Origin: Acidobacteriaceae bacterium
GTDB taxonomy: Bacteria; Acidobacteriota; Terriglobia; Terriglobales; Acidobacteriaceae
Reading direction: 5' to 3'
Length of the DNA stretch: 7,060 nucleotides
Assembly: GCA_009781125.1 (NCBI GenBank)
Contig: WQYS01000116.1
Location: 1 to 7,060, forward strand
The position numbers were made by a program, and so were the translations under genes. Position 1 is the stretch's first letter, and each line of letters starts with the position of its first letter. Positions 1 to 6,033 of this stretch are shown piece after piece. The notes beneath the pieces were generated by a model that was not told the DNA's origin, did no database searches, and worked only from the letters and a program-made list of their open reading frames with translations.

Positions 1-792
1 CTCGTCCTGCCACCAGCGTATGAGGCGGTCGTGCTGCTCGGGCGTGGCCTCGTTGAGCCACAGCGCATACTGCACGACGGAGTTCGCCGCCAGCCGCCCC
101 GCATAACGGTTCGCGCTCAACAACTGGTTCACCGTCTCGAACGCAACCTCAAGCCGGCCCAGCCCGAACGGCGTGTGTGTGCGCGGATTGAGACGAAGAT
201 ACATCAGCTCGTCGTCGCGCAGCGGAACCAGCGGGCCCGCGCCAATCCCATCTTTGGCCTGCGCATAGCGGGGCCGCTCCGGATCGCCGTTCCATTTGCG
301 GTTCATCTGAATCGTCGCGCCATCGACGGCCCACAGCACGAAGGGCCGCTCCGGATCGCCGGTCGTCTCCATCTCGACCGCGCCAAAACCGCCGACCAGC
401 AGGTCTTCGATCACCTGCTCCCACAGCACGCGAAAACTGTCGGTGGCGTTCGGCTCCTCCATCGCGCGGCGCAGAATGCCGATGCGCTCGGCGGCGTTCT
501 CAACGTCGGCAGCGGTGTGTCCGCGGCGAACGCGAATCTGCCAGTCCATGCTGGCGATTCGATCCTTGACTACATTGATGGCCCGCCGCACCACCGGCGT
601 CTCGGCAAACCGGCGCAGATTCGCCGCGGTTGGCTTGGGCAGAGCATTCAGTCCTGCGCGTGCTGACGGGTTGTAAGGCGTCAGAATCGACGGCAGCGCC
701 GCCGTCTTCCTGCCCGCCGCCGCATCGAGCGCGCTGGCCTCAATACCTGCGAATTTCTGCAACATCTTCCTCATGGCTGCTGGTACCTTCAT
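1..792 (-). CDS. Phage portal protein (C-terminus beyond window)
   Basis: The first 264 residues of a portal protein, the dodecameric ring at the capsid vertex through which the terminase packs DNA and to which the connector and tail attach. The frame is open from ATG at 792 to base 1. Seen in the sequence: a basic N-terminus; a helix-forming stretch TPVVRRAINVVKDRIASMDW at residues 65-84; LLVGGFGAVEME near 131-142; an LWAVDGATIQ strand near 153-162; ELMYLRLNPRTHTPFGLG at about 195-212; and a long helix VAFETVNQLLSANRYAGRL at about 216-234. These segments match the usual HK97/SPP1-type portal layout (membership recalled, not searched). The start is chosen from AGGAGG at 797-802, with a short 4-nt spacer; the next in-frame ATG (residue 7) is too far from it. 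The gene lies downstream of a terminator-like hairpin and is separated from the terminase gene by the kinase/DUF3037 pair. Codons for GDPERP occur twice (residues 145-150 and 169-174). Confidence 0.88.
   Translation of the reverse strand, partial: MKVPAAMRKMLQKFAGIEASALDAAAGRKTAALPSILTPYNPSARAGLNALPKPTAANLRRFAETPVVRRAINVVKDRIASMDWQIRVRRGHTAADVENAAERIGILRRAMEEPNATDSFRVLWEQVIEDLLVGGFGAVEMETTGDPERPFVLWAVDGATIQMNRKWNGDPERPRYAQAKDGIGAGPLVPLRDDELMYLRLNPRTHTPFGLGRLEVAFETVNQLLSANRYAGRLAANSVVQYALWLNEATPEQHDRLIRWWQDE
271..361. repeat. 19-nt direct repeat inside the portal gene
   Basis: The same 19 bases occur at 271-289 and 343-361, exactly 72 bp (24 codons) apart and in the same reading frame. On the coding strand each copy encodes most of the peptide GDPERP. 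The flanking codons differ, so this is a short identical motif on two nearby strands or loops rather than a longer tandem duplication. It may be chance convergence or a remnant of local duplication. Confidence 0.6.
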
Positions 793-814
793 GCATCCTC
801 CTGTCGTCCGTTAA

Positions 815-856
815 TGAAGACCAAAAGTAAAACGGCACAGCCGAAGCCATGCCGTT
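815..856 (-). terminator. Candidate intrinsic terminator after DUF3037 gene
   Basis: Read on the minus strand, positions 856-850 (AACGGCA) pair perfectly with 837-831 (TGCCGTT). The interior can add a GC/GC step closed by a TTCG tetraloop, across a 2x2 internal loop. The stem runs directly into a T-rich tail (TTTTACTTTT). It lies 37 nt beyond the DUF3037 stop and about 40 nt before the portal start, so it could end or attenuate transcripts of the kinase/DUF3037 pair. The T-tract is interrupted and the stem is moderate, so partial read-through into the portal gene is plausible. Confidence 0.5.
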
Positions 857-893
857 CCGTCATTTCGTGTGGTCTGCTGTTTTCGTTTCTCTT

Positions 894-1751
894 CTAAACT
901 CTGAGCTCCACTCTTGCCGACGCCGCCACTCGCGCCAGATCGTTCAGAGTCACAACGCGAATCTCATGCTGCTGCATGGTCTCGACGCCGAAGCGGTATC
1001 GTTCCGTGGCTTCCTCGTCAGCTTCCGGAGCGCTTCGCGGCTGCTCCACGATGGCCGTCAGCTCAAGCTGCGCGCGCTCGACCCGCTCGACACCGCGACG
1101 CAGTTGCGGCGCTGAAAAAGCCAGTCCCTTGGCGGCCTCCACCTCGCCTTCGAGCGAGACCGCATGAAACATGCGAACCATGTTCTTTGCTTCTGAACCC
1201 TCGAAGCCGGTTCTATATCCACAATCGATCTTCATCGGATCGCCGGGATGAGTGTAGAGCGAAGCCGCAATGCGCTTGCGCATCAGCGCCCACACGCCTG
1301 CCTGCTCGAACTCCGAGCGCATGGCCGCAACCAGCGCCGCCCGGCCCGTAAGCCTGCGCTCGGTCCGCAGCTTCATAGGCTCAACATACATGCGCATGAG
1401 CTGCTCGACTCCGGCCTCCATGTTTTCAACCAGCGATGCCTGCGCCGGTGTGATCTGCAACGAATTGGAGAGCGAATCCTCCAGCAGTGGCAGCAGCGGC
1501 TTCGGCTCCGTGGCCGCCGCGCGCAGGCGCTCGGCGATCTCCGCTTCAAGAGCCTCCATCAGAGCGATGTCAGCGCTCTCGTCCAGGCAGCGGACGCGGC
1601 TCCAATCGCGCGTGAAGCGGACAATTGGACTGGCCGCAGCCGCATCAGTCGCAGCTTCGCGCAACACCACGCCGATGTTGACGAACTCGCCCTTCACCAC
1701 ATCGGGGACATAGCGGATGAGGTAGAACTCGCACTGCACGCGATCTGACAA
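894..1751 (-). CDS. DUF3037-family protein, partner of HipA-like kinase
   Basis: A 285-aa protein whose N-terminus holds what I recognise as the DUF3037 signature: EFYLIRYVPDVVKGEFVNIGVVL at about residues 8-30. The middle is largely helical and charged (for example ALMEALEAEIAERLRAA near 63-79), with no transmembrane segment or signal peptide visible, so it is probably cytoplasmic. The biochemical function of the family is unknown to me. From memory, DUF3037 genes often lie beside HipA-like kinase genes, as here: it begins 31 nt after the kinase stop and is surely co-transcribed. The start is taken as TTG at 1751, because the frame is closed by TGA at 1767-1769 and no ATG fits. A G-run (1756-1760) lies 4 nt upstream; GTG at residue 5 is an alternative but would cut close to the conserved block. 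A role as regulator, antitoxin or adaptor of the kinase is inference only. Confidence 0.88.
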   Translation of the reverse strand: MSDRVQCEFYLIRYVPDVVKGEFVNIGVVLREAATDAAAASPIVRFTRDWSRVRCLDESADIALMEALEAEIAERLRAAATEPKPLLPLLEDSLSNSLQITPAQASLVENMEAGVEQLMRMYVEPMKLRTERRLTGRAALVAAMRSEFEQAGVWALMRKRIAASLYTHPGDPMKIDCGYRTGFEGSEAKNMVRMFHAVSLEGEVEAAKGLAFSAPQLRRGVERVERAQLELTAIVEQPRSAPEADEEATERYRFGVETMQQHEIRVVTLNDLARVAASARVELRV

Positions 1752-1782
1752 GCGACCCCCGAAGAATCAATCCAACCAATCA

Positions 1783-2658
1783 CTACATGACAAACTTCGT
1801 CGGCTCCTCGATCCTGGCGAGTGGCTGCGGCACGGCCACCTGCGCCGTCTTTCGCCATAACGGAAACGGCTCGCGCTCAGTGTCACGAAACGCGGTGATC
1901 AGATCACGCACGCGCTTGCGACGCACCAAAAGCTGCTCCATCAACCGCTCGATCAGAGCTGTGTTGCCACCATACCATACTGGCGGAACCTCTTCGGCGA
2001 TGCGCCACAGCGTCTCGCCGGGCATCTCTTCCAGACGGCTCAGCCACGGCTCGAAGCTCTCCCATCCCGTCACTGCCGCATAGACCGTATTACGCGGATA
2101 CACGCCCCGCAGCGGCAAATCCGGAAAATTCCACTCGCCCGCATTGAAACATAAACCATGATCGATAAAGATAGCGCGGTACTTTTTCTCGCGCGCCCTT
2201 CGCTCGAAGACCGACTGACGGCCGTTGCAGTTGGCGGCCCACTTATCGATGCACAACATTCCAGCGAACTCGTGCAGATTGCGCACCTCGGCAAGCTGCT
2301 GGCCGGGCAGAAAATCGTGAACCTGTCCAGGCATCAGTCCACCCACATGATGCGATCCAAACTGCAACCCCGGAGCGTATCTCTCTCTGCGTCCGCGGCC
2401 AAAATCGATATACATGTCGCGGCTGTTGGCGATCAGCCACTCGCTTACCTCGACGACGGCGCATGCTGGCACTCTCAATCCAACCGCCGACGCCAGGCCG
2501 GTCACGATCATCTCGTTGGCCAGCACGCGCAGGTGCTGCGGATTGTTCTGAAACTTCACCACCCACAGTTTGCCGTCAGAGCCAAGCATCAACTGGCTCT
2601 GCGTTCCTCCGCGCATTCGGCGAATCACCTGCACCGCCGCTACAGTTGCTACAATCAA
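1783..2658 (-). CDS. HipA-like protein kinase (HipA_2-type, short form)
   Basis: A 291-aa HipA-like Ser/Thr-kinase-fold protein. Visible motifs in order: RMRGGTQSQLML (residues 14-25), resembling the HipA nucleotide-binding loop; VVKF with candidate ATP-binding Lys35; NNPQHLRVLANEM with Glu49 in the NE motif; DKWAANCNGRQ with Asp138 and Asn143 in the D-x4-N spacing of HipA's catalytic loop; and FIDHG with Asp166 as candidate metal ligand (DFG-equivalent). The key catalytic residues therefore look intact. It lacks the N-terminal subdomain of classical roughly 440-aa HipA, and no HipB-type helix-turn-helix gene is adjacent; instead DUF3037 follows. The start is TTG at 2658, supported by GAGG at 2667-2670 with 8-nt spacing. 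Met15 is internal to the conserved region. Known HipA phosphorylates glutamyl-tRNA synthetase; the target here is unknown. It sits between terminase and portal genes, so a phage-borne accessory role is likely by position. Confidence 0.87.
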   Translation of the reverse strand: MIVATVAAVQVIRRMRGGTQSQLMLGSDGKLWVVKFQNNPQHLRVLANEMIVTGLASAVGLRVPACAVVEVSEWLIANSRDMYIDFGRGRRERYAPGLQFGSHHVGGLMPGQVHDFLPGQQLAEVRNLHEFAGMLCIDKWAANCNGRQSVFERRAREKKYRAIFIDHGLCFNAGEWNFPDLPLRGVYPRNTVYAAVTGWESFEPWLSRLEEMPGETLWRIAEEVPPVWYGGNTALIERLMEQLLVRRKRVRDLITAFRDTEREPFPLWRKTAQVAVPQPLARIEEPTKFVM

Positions 2659-2738
2659 CAGCTCTACCTCTATAAGACTGAAGCGGCTTGTCTGCCGTCG
2701 CAGTTTTCTGACTCATCTATTGTTTCACTTTCGGACAG

Positions 2739-4247
2739 TCACAGTGAATTGCTTTTTCTCATCATGCGTCGAAAGCTGCGCGCGACGAGTTCGGCGCGAA
2801 CTGCCTGCGCAATGGCCATTGCCATCAGGCAATCGTCATGCGCGCCGCTGGCGGCGCCGGTCCTTCCGCCCTCCATGGAGATGAAGGTTCTGCACTCCTT
2901 CAGCAACCGGCGGCTGGAGAAAAGTTGCGGCGACTCCACCAGCAGAGCTCCGATCCGGCTCACCATGCCGGGCTTGTTGCCGACCGATGTCAGCCAGCCA
3001 GCTGCACCGCCCGCTCCATATACATTTGCGTACCTCTCGGAGCTGTCAAGATAGGCCAGCACTCCAGCGCCGTGATTGTTGCGCTCTACGGCGATGATGG
3101 CTCCGTTGTACCTGCGCGCCAGGCTGGCCGCAACACGCGCCAGTTCGAGCGTGCCCAGCCGCTGCTGCAACTCGGCGCACTGAAGTCCCGTTACCAGTTC
3201 GATCACCTGAACGGCTGCGAAGTCACCATCCGCGCCGCCGCCCGCCGTGTCCACAGCGATCAGGTACTGCTTCGCCGGAAGCGCCGGATACCACACATGC
3301 AGCGCTCCGCCACGCTCCGTTGCAACAGGCTCGGAGACCTCGGCCAGACGACGCTCAATCGAGTCGCTATCAAAGCAGCACTCGCCCGAGGTCTTGAAGC
3401 AGCTCTCCGGATCTTCGGCAAACTCCTGCACGCGCAAGCCCTGATAATTTGTCTCCAGACTGCGACGAAAACCAATCTGTTGCGCGGTCAACCCATGTAT
3501 CTGTATCAGTTCCTGTTCTTTTTCGGTTAGATTTGTAACCGATTCAGATACATAAATGGATTCCATCCACCAGGGGAAGAAGTGACAGGCAGTTCCGTTG
3601 GTTGCTGCATGGCCCCACTCCTCGTAGAAGCAGCCCGAGGCCCCATTGGGCGTCGATTCCATCACCAGCTCGCCGCGCGGCGAAAGCGCCGCACGCAAGC
3701 CTGCGAGCGTCTCCTGCGCCGGACCGGGCCAGCGGCTCAGTTCACTACAGTGAAGATACTGAATCGTCAGACCACGGCCCGTTCCCACGTCTCCGGCGCT
3801 CAGGATGCGAAACTCGCTGTCCAGCTCCGGAAAGCACATCTGGCCAACATTGGCGCGGCTGCGACGCACCGGACCTTTACGCATCTCCGCAGGCAGACAC
3901 TCCCAGAAGCGTTGCACCATGCGGAAGATGCCTTCTGCGGCCTCGCGCGTGTGCGCCACCTGCACCGAGAGAATTCCGCGCGCCGTGATCGTCTTCAGAA
4001 AGTACCTTGCGGCGACCCAGGTGGTGATTCCCATCTGCCGCGCCTTGAGCACGATATTTCTCTGTCCGTAATTTTTCTCAAAGTCCAACTGCACCTGGTT
4101 GGCCCGGAGCGGCTGAATGCTTCCATCGCGGTCGCGGATGCGCAGATATCTCGCGATATTTTCCGTCAGCCGCTCCGGCCTCCGCTTCATCAGCCATCCG
4201 AGCCGGAGCAGCCTTTCTACGTCCCAATCTTTCTCCTTTGTCGCCAT
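2739..4247 (-). CDS. Phage terminase large subunit
   Basis: A 502-aa packaging motor that translocates DNA into the prohead with ATP and cuts concatemers. ATPase part: Walker-A-like LKARQMGITT at residues 67-76 (Lys68), Walker-B-like YLHCSEL with Glu169 (an S-E rather than D-E pair, common in this family as I recall), and coupling motif MESTPNG at 196-202. Nuclease part (RNase H fold): LIAVDTAGGGADGDFAAV at 329-346 with Asp333 and Asp342, IIAVERNNHG at 384-393 with Glu388, and GAHDD at 468-472 with Asp471/Asp472. All acidic residues expected for a two-metal nuclease appear present, and the length is normal. The start is certain to be no earlier than ATG 4247, because TAG lies immediately upstream in frame; GGA at 4256-4258 gives an 8-nt-spaced ribosome site. 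It follows the tail-like gene by 47 nt. No small terminase gene is visible in the window. Confidence 0.95.
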   Translation of the reverse strand: MATKEKDWDVERLLRLGWLMKRRPERLTENIARYLRIRDRDGSIQPLRANQVQLDFEKNYGQRNIVLKARQMGITTWVAARYFLKTITARGILSVQVAHTREAAEGIFRMVQRFWECLPAEMRKGPVRRSRANVGQMCFPELDSEFRILSAGDVGTGRGLTIQYLHCSELSRWPGPAQETLAGLRAALSPRGELVMESTPNGASGCFYEEWGHAATNGTACHFFPWWMESIYVSESVTNLTEKEQELIQIHGLTAQQIGFRRSLETNYQGLRVQEFAEDPESCFKTSGECCFDSDSIERRLAEVSEPVATERGGALHVWYPALPAKQYLIAVDTAGGGADGDFAAVQVIELVTGLQCAELQQRLGTLELARVAASLARRYNGAIIAVERNNHGAGVLAYLDSSERYANVYGAGGAAGWLTSVGNKPGMVSRIGALLVESPQLFSSRRLLKECRTFISMEGGRTGAASGAHDDCLMAMAIAQAVRAELVARSFRRMMRKSNSL

Positions 4248-4294
4248 CTATTAATTCCATCCTTTGAAGGCTGGGTGAAAAAATGGATCAGTTC

Positions 4295-5269
4295 CTAAGC
4301 AGGCAGATAACTGCGAAAACACAGAACCTGCTCACTATCGTTGGCGTCTTTCACCGGCAGAGCGCGAAAGGCTCCGCTCAGCTTCATGCGGTCGAGCGGC
4401 GTAATCAGCGTCTCGGTCGAGTCCATCTCCGTCTCCGACGCCTGCAAACGCGGATAGTGGAAGATGACCCGGTCGCCCAGCTTTCCATCCAGCACGAACA
4501 GCGCGCTCCACTCCTGAAAGAAGAGTCCGCCCTCGCGGTCTACAAAGCCGATAGCCTTCGAGGTCTTCATGGCGGTTGTTGGCGCGCCCGCTAGAAGCGG
4601 AGCTTCCAGCGTCAGAACTCCGTTGCTGATCACGCTCACGCGCGCAACGTTCAGCGTTACGCGGCGAATATAGTTGCTGTCGCTGGCGACGCTGGCCGCG
4701 CTCTGCACATACGCTGCGCTGACTCCGCTGCCGACGTAACCCGTCTGCCCGGTATAGTCCACATCAACAGCAACCATATCTCCTGCGGAAAACGCAGCGG
4801 CAGCAGCAGTTCCAACGTTCAGCGCGCCGGCCGTGGAACCTGCCGCAAGCGGCACGGCTGCGGCAGCAACTCCGCCGCTGCCGTTCGGCGCTGCGCCCGC
4901 CGCAGTTGCCAGCAGATTCATCTGCTGCGATCCGCAGGTCAACGCCATCTGCAGCTTACCCCAACCCGCGAACTCAAGCTGAACCGTGGCCTCGGCCTCG
5001 GTCAGCACCTGACTGGACGGCATAGACGGCGCTCCCGTTCTGAGAGCGACAATCCCCTTTTTTGTCCCGTTCTTGCGCGTGAACTTTCTGCACCATCCCA
5101 GGTCGATCCACGGCGCGGGCGGTGTATCAAGCGAAAACCTTCCCTGTTGCGCCGCATCGAAGACAACCGGCTGCGCCTGCGCGCGATTCACCGGAGCGAA
5201 GTAAGCGCGAATGCGTGGCACGGTGAAGTCATTTCGTGTTACGTCAGCAACTCTGGCAACATTCACCAT
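4295..5269 (-). CDS. Phage structural protein, possibly tail tube
   Basis: A 324-aa protein I do not recognise with certainty. Features: PWIDLGWCRKFTR at about residues 53-65, then a strand-rich stretch (QVLTEAEATVQLEFAGWGKL at 87-106), an Ala/Gly/Ser/Thr-rich low-complexity segment at about 121-165, further beta-type segments, and GKLGDRVIFHYPRL near 262-275 before the C-terminus YLPA. A beta-rich fold next to a head-tail connector gene suggests a tail tube or other virion protein; this is inference. The open frame extends to 5326, but ATG 5269 is preferred because it begins 4 nt after the connector stop, suggesting translational coupling. It has only a weak GGA at 5277-5279; ATG at 5296 is the alternative. 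No signal peptide or membrane segment is obvious. Confidence 0.82.
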   Translation of the reverse strand: MVNVARVADVTRNDFTVPRIRAYFAPVNRAQAQPVVFDAAQQGRFSLDTPPAPWIDLGWCRKFTRKNGTKKGIVALRTGAPSMPSSQVLTEAEATVQLEFAGWGKLQMALTCGSQQMNLLATAAGAAPNGSGGVAAAAVPLAAGSTAGALNVGTAAAAAFSAGDMVAVDVDYTGQTGYVGSGVSAAYVQSAASVASDSNYIRRVTLNVARVSVISNGVLTLEAPLLAGAPTTAMKTSKAIGFVDREGGLFFQEWSALFVLDGKLGDRVIFHYPRLQASETEMDSTETLITPLDRMKLSGAFRALPVKDANDSEQVLCFRSYLPA

Positions 5270-5273
5270 GGCG

Positions 5274-5933
5274 TCATCCAAGCCTTTCTGCCACATAGGG
5301 CCGCAGCAGGGCCTGCGACTCGGCATCGATCAGAACTCCGCTGAAGTACTCCATCTGCACTGCGTCCACGCGATTGCTCTTCACGTTCAGAGCCGGAGTC
5401 GCCTGCGCATTGCGTGCGATCTGCGCGCATGCGGTTTTTACCGCGCCAGGAATGATTGCCAGTCCGGCAGTATAAGTAATCTCCGCCTCGTTGAAGCCGA
5501 TGCCGAGATAATTGAGCGGAAATGTCAGTTCCGCAGCAGACATATTAATATCCACGCTGGCGGCATCGAGCGTGTTCCAACTGCCAGGCAGGCCGAAGGC
5601 CATGGCAACGCTGGCCTGAAACGTATCGAACGAGGCTAGCGAGGCTAACGAGGCCAACGGATCCAGCATCTCGCCTCGCCTCGGTTTACAGTAACGCACG
5701 CGCACCGAGACCAGCGGAGACGAAGCGCCGCTGGCGACGGCCAGCGGACGATAGCTCAACCGCGCGCTCTGACAACCTTCGGCGAGCCGCATCCGCTCGG
5801 TGTACTGCGTCACCTGCAGGCTGTTCCTTTTGCAATGCGCGTCGATCAGCGACGAAGCCAGAGCAATCCACGCATCCGGGGTCTTTGCTTCCAGGCCGAA
5901 GGCTTCGTACTCGGCCGGCAACAGGTAGGGCAT
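5274..5933 (-). CDS. Head-tail connector (gp6-like adaptor)
   Basis: A 219-aa protein resembling HK97 gp6/gp15-type connectors, which form a ring beneath the portal and link capsid to tail. Seen: an N-terminal helix with PDAWIALASSLIDAHCKR at about residues 19-36 (the family's 'ASxLIDxxC' feature), a central beta part, ITYTAGLAIIPGAVKTACAQIARN (about 152-175; the usual VtYtAG...P..vk.A pattern), and a C-terminal helix ending ALLRPYVAERLG, typical of the family's last helix. The open frame reaches 5963, but ATG 5933 is chosen because a strong AAAGGAG lies 7 nt before it and the protein then starts MPYLLPAEYEAF. Between about residues 60 and 106 it is longer than minimal gp6 proteins and contains a triple LAS repeat. 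Family assignment comes from motif memory, not a search. Confidence 0.82.
   Translation of the reverse strand: MPYLLPAEYEAFGLEAKTPDAWIALASSLIDAHCKRNSLQVTQYTERMRLAEGCQSARLSYRPLAVASGASSPLVSVRVRYCKPRRGEMLDPLASLASLASFDTFQASVAMAFGLPGSWNTLDAASVDINMSAAELTFPLNYLGIGFNEAEITYTAGLAIIPGAVKTACAQIARNAQATPALNVKSNRVDAVQMEYFSGVLIDAESQALLRPYVAERLG
5631..5657. repeat. Three tandem 9-nt units in connector gene
   Basis: Three near-identical 9-bp units occur head to tail (5631-5639, 5640-5648, 5649-5657), differing at one or two positions. On the coding strand they read as LAS-LAS-LAS, residues 93-101 of the connector. Because the unit is a multiple of three, copy-number change would keep the frame. Confidence 0.8.
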
Positions 5934-5940
5934 AAAGAAT

Positions 5941-5947
5941 CTCCTTT
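5941..5947 (-). promoter_or_regulatory. Strong Shine-Dalgarno of connector gene
   Basis: AAAGGAG on the minus strand, 7 nt before ATG 5933. It decides the start of the connector gene against the upstream ATG at 5963, which lies before this site and would add ten residues not expected for the family. Confidence 0.8.
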
Positions 5948-5968
5948 CCGAGAGCCGTTCCATGTAAG

Positions 5969-6012
5969 CGGATGCCCCGCATCTGGAAAAACCAGCAGAT
6001 GCGAGGCATCCG
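5969..6012 (-). promoter_or_regulatory. Strong hairpin between capsid and connector genes
   Basis: Positions 6012-5996 pair with 5985-5969 over 17 bp. In the minus-strand RNA the single irregular pair is G-U, so the stem is continuous; the loop is 10 nt (CTGGTTTTTC). It begins 21 nt after the capsid gene stop and ends 22 nt before the connector's Shine-Dalgarno. No T-run follows the stem, so it is not a classical intrinsic terminator. It could be an attenuator or a 3' stabiliser that keeps capsid mRNA above the downstream messages. An alternative inner fold (CUGG-UUUUU-CCAG) is also possible. Confidence 0.7.
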
Positions 6013-6033
6013 GAGAGTTAGCAGCAGTTCACT

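Noticed and set aside
31..666. 211-codon plus-strand open frame
   Set aside because: Antisense to the portal gene; the opposite strand encodes a convincing portal protein over the same bases.
1248..1748. Plus-strand open frames opposite the DUF3037 gene
   Set aside because: No motif and no separate ribosome site seen; the DUF3037 signature is on the minus strand.
2665..2700. Promoter for the kinase with TATAGA as -10 box
   Set aside because: No matching -35 box at proper distance, and the start of transcription would fall after the ribosome site.
2580..2716. Small minus-strand frame starting MSQKTATADK at 2716
   Set aside because: It overlaps the kinase start in another frame, has no good ribosome site, and shows no recognisable family.
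2158..3054. 298-codon plus-strand open frame
   Set aside because: It is antisense to the kinase and terminase genes, crosses the gap between them, and its translation shows no recognisable motif. Minus-strand frames there carry clear catalytic motifs.
3740..3765. Terminase Walker B with S-E instead of D-E as a defect
   Set aside because: As I recall, S-E at this position is common in HK97-like large terminases, so it is not evidence of inactivation.
3582..4298. 238-codon plus-strand open frame
   Set aside because: Antisense to the terminase ATPase region, with Arg/His/Ala-rich composition typical of shadow frames in GC-rich DNA.
5270..5326. Start of the tail-like gene at 5326
   Set aside because: It would overlap the connector gene by over 50 nt and add a Cys/Arg/Pro-rich stretch that looks like out-of-frame connector sequence; ATG 5269 follows the connector stop by 4 nt.
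5934..5963. Upstream ATG (5963) as start of the connector gene
   Set aside because: The strong AAAGGAG at 5941-5947 lies downstream of it, with ideal spacing to ATG 5933.
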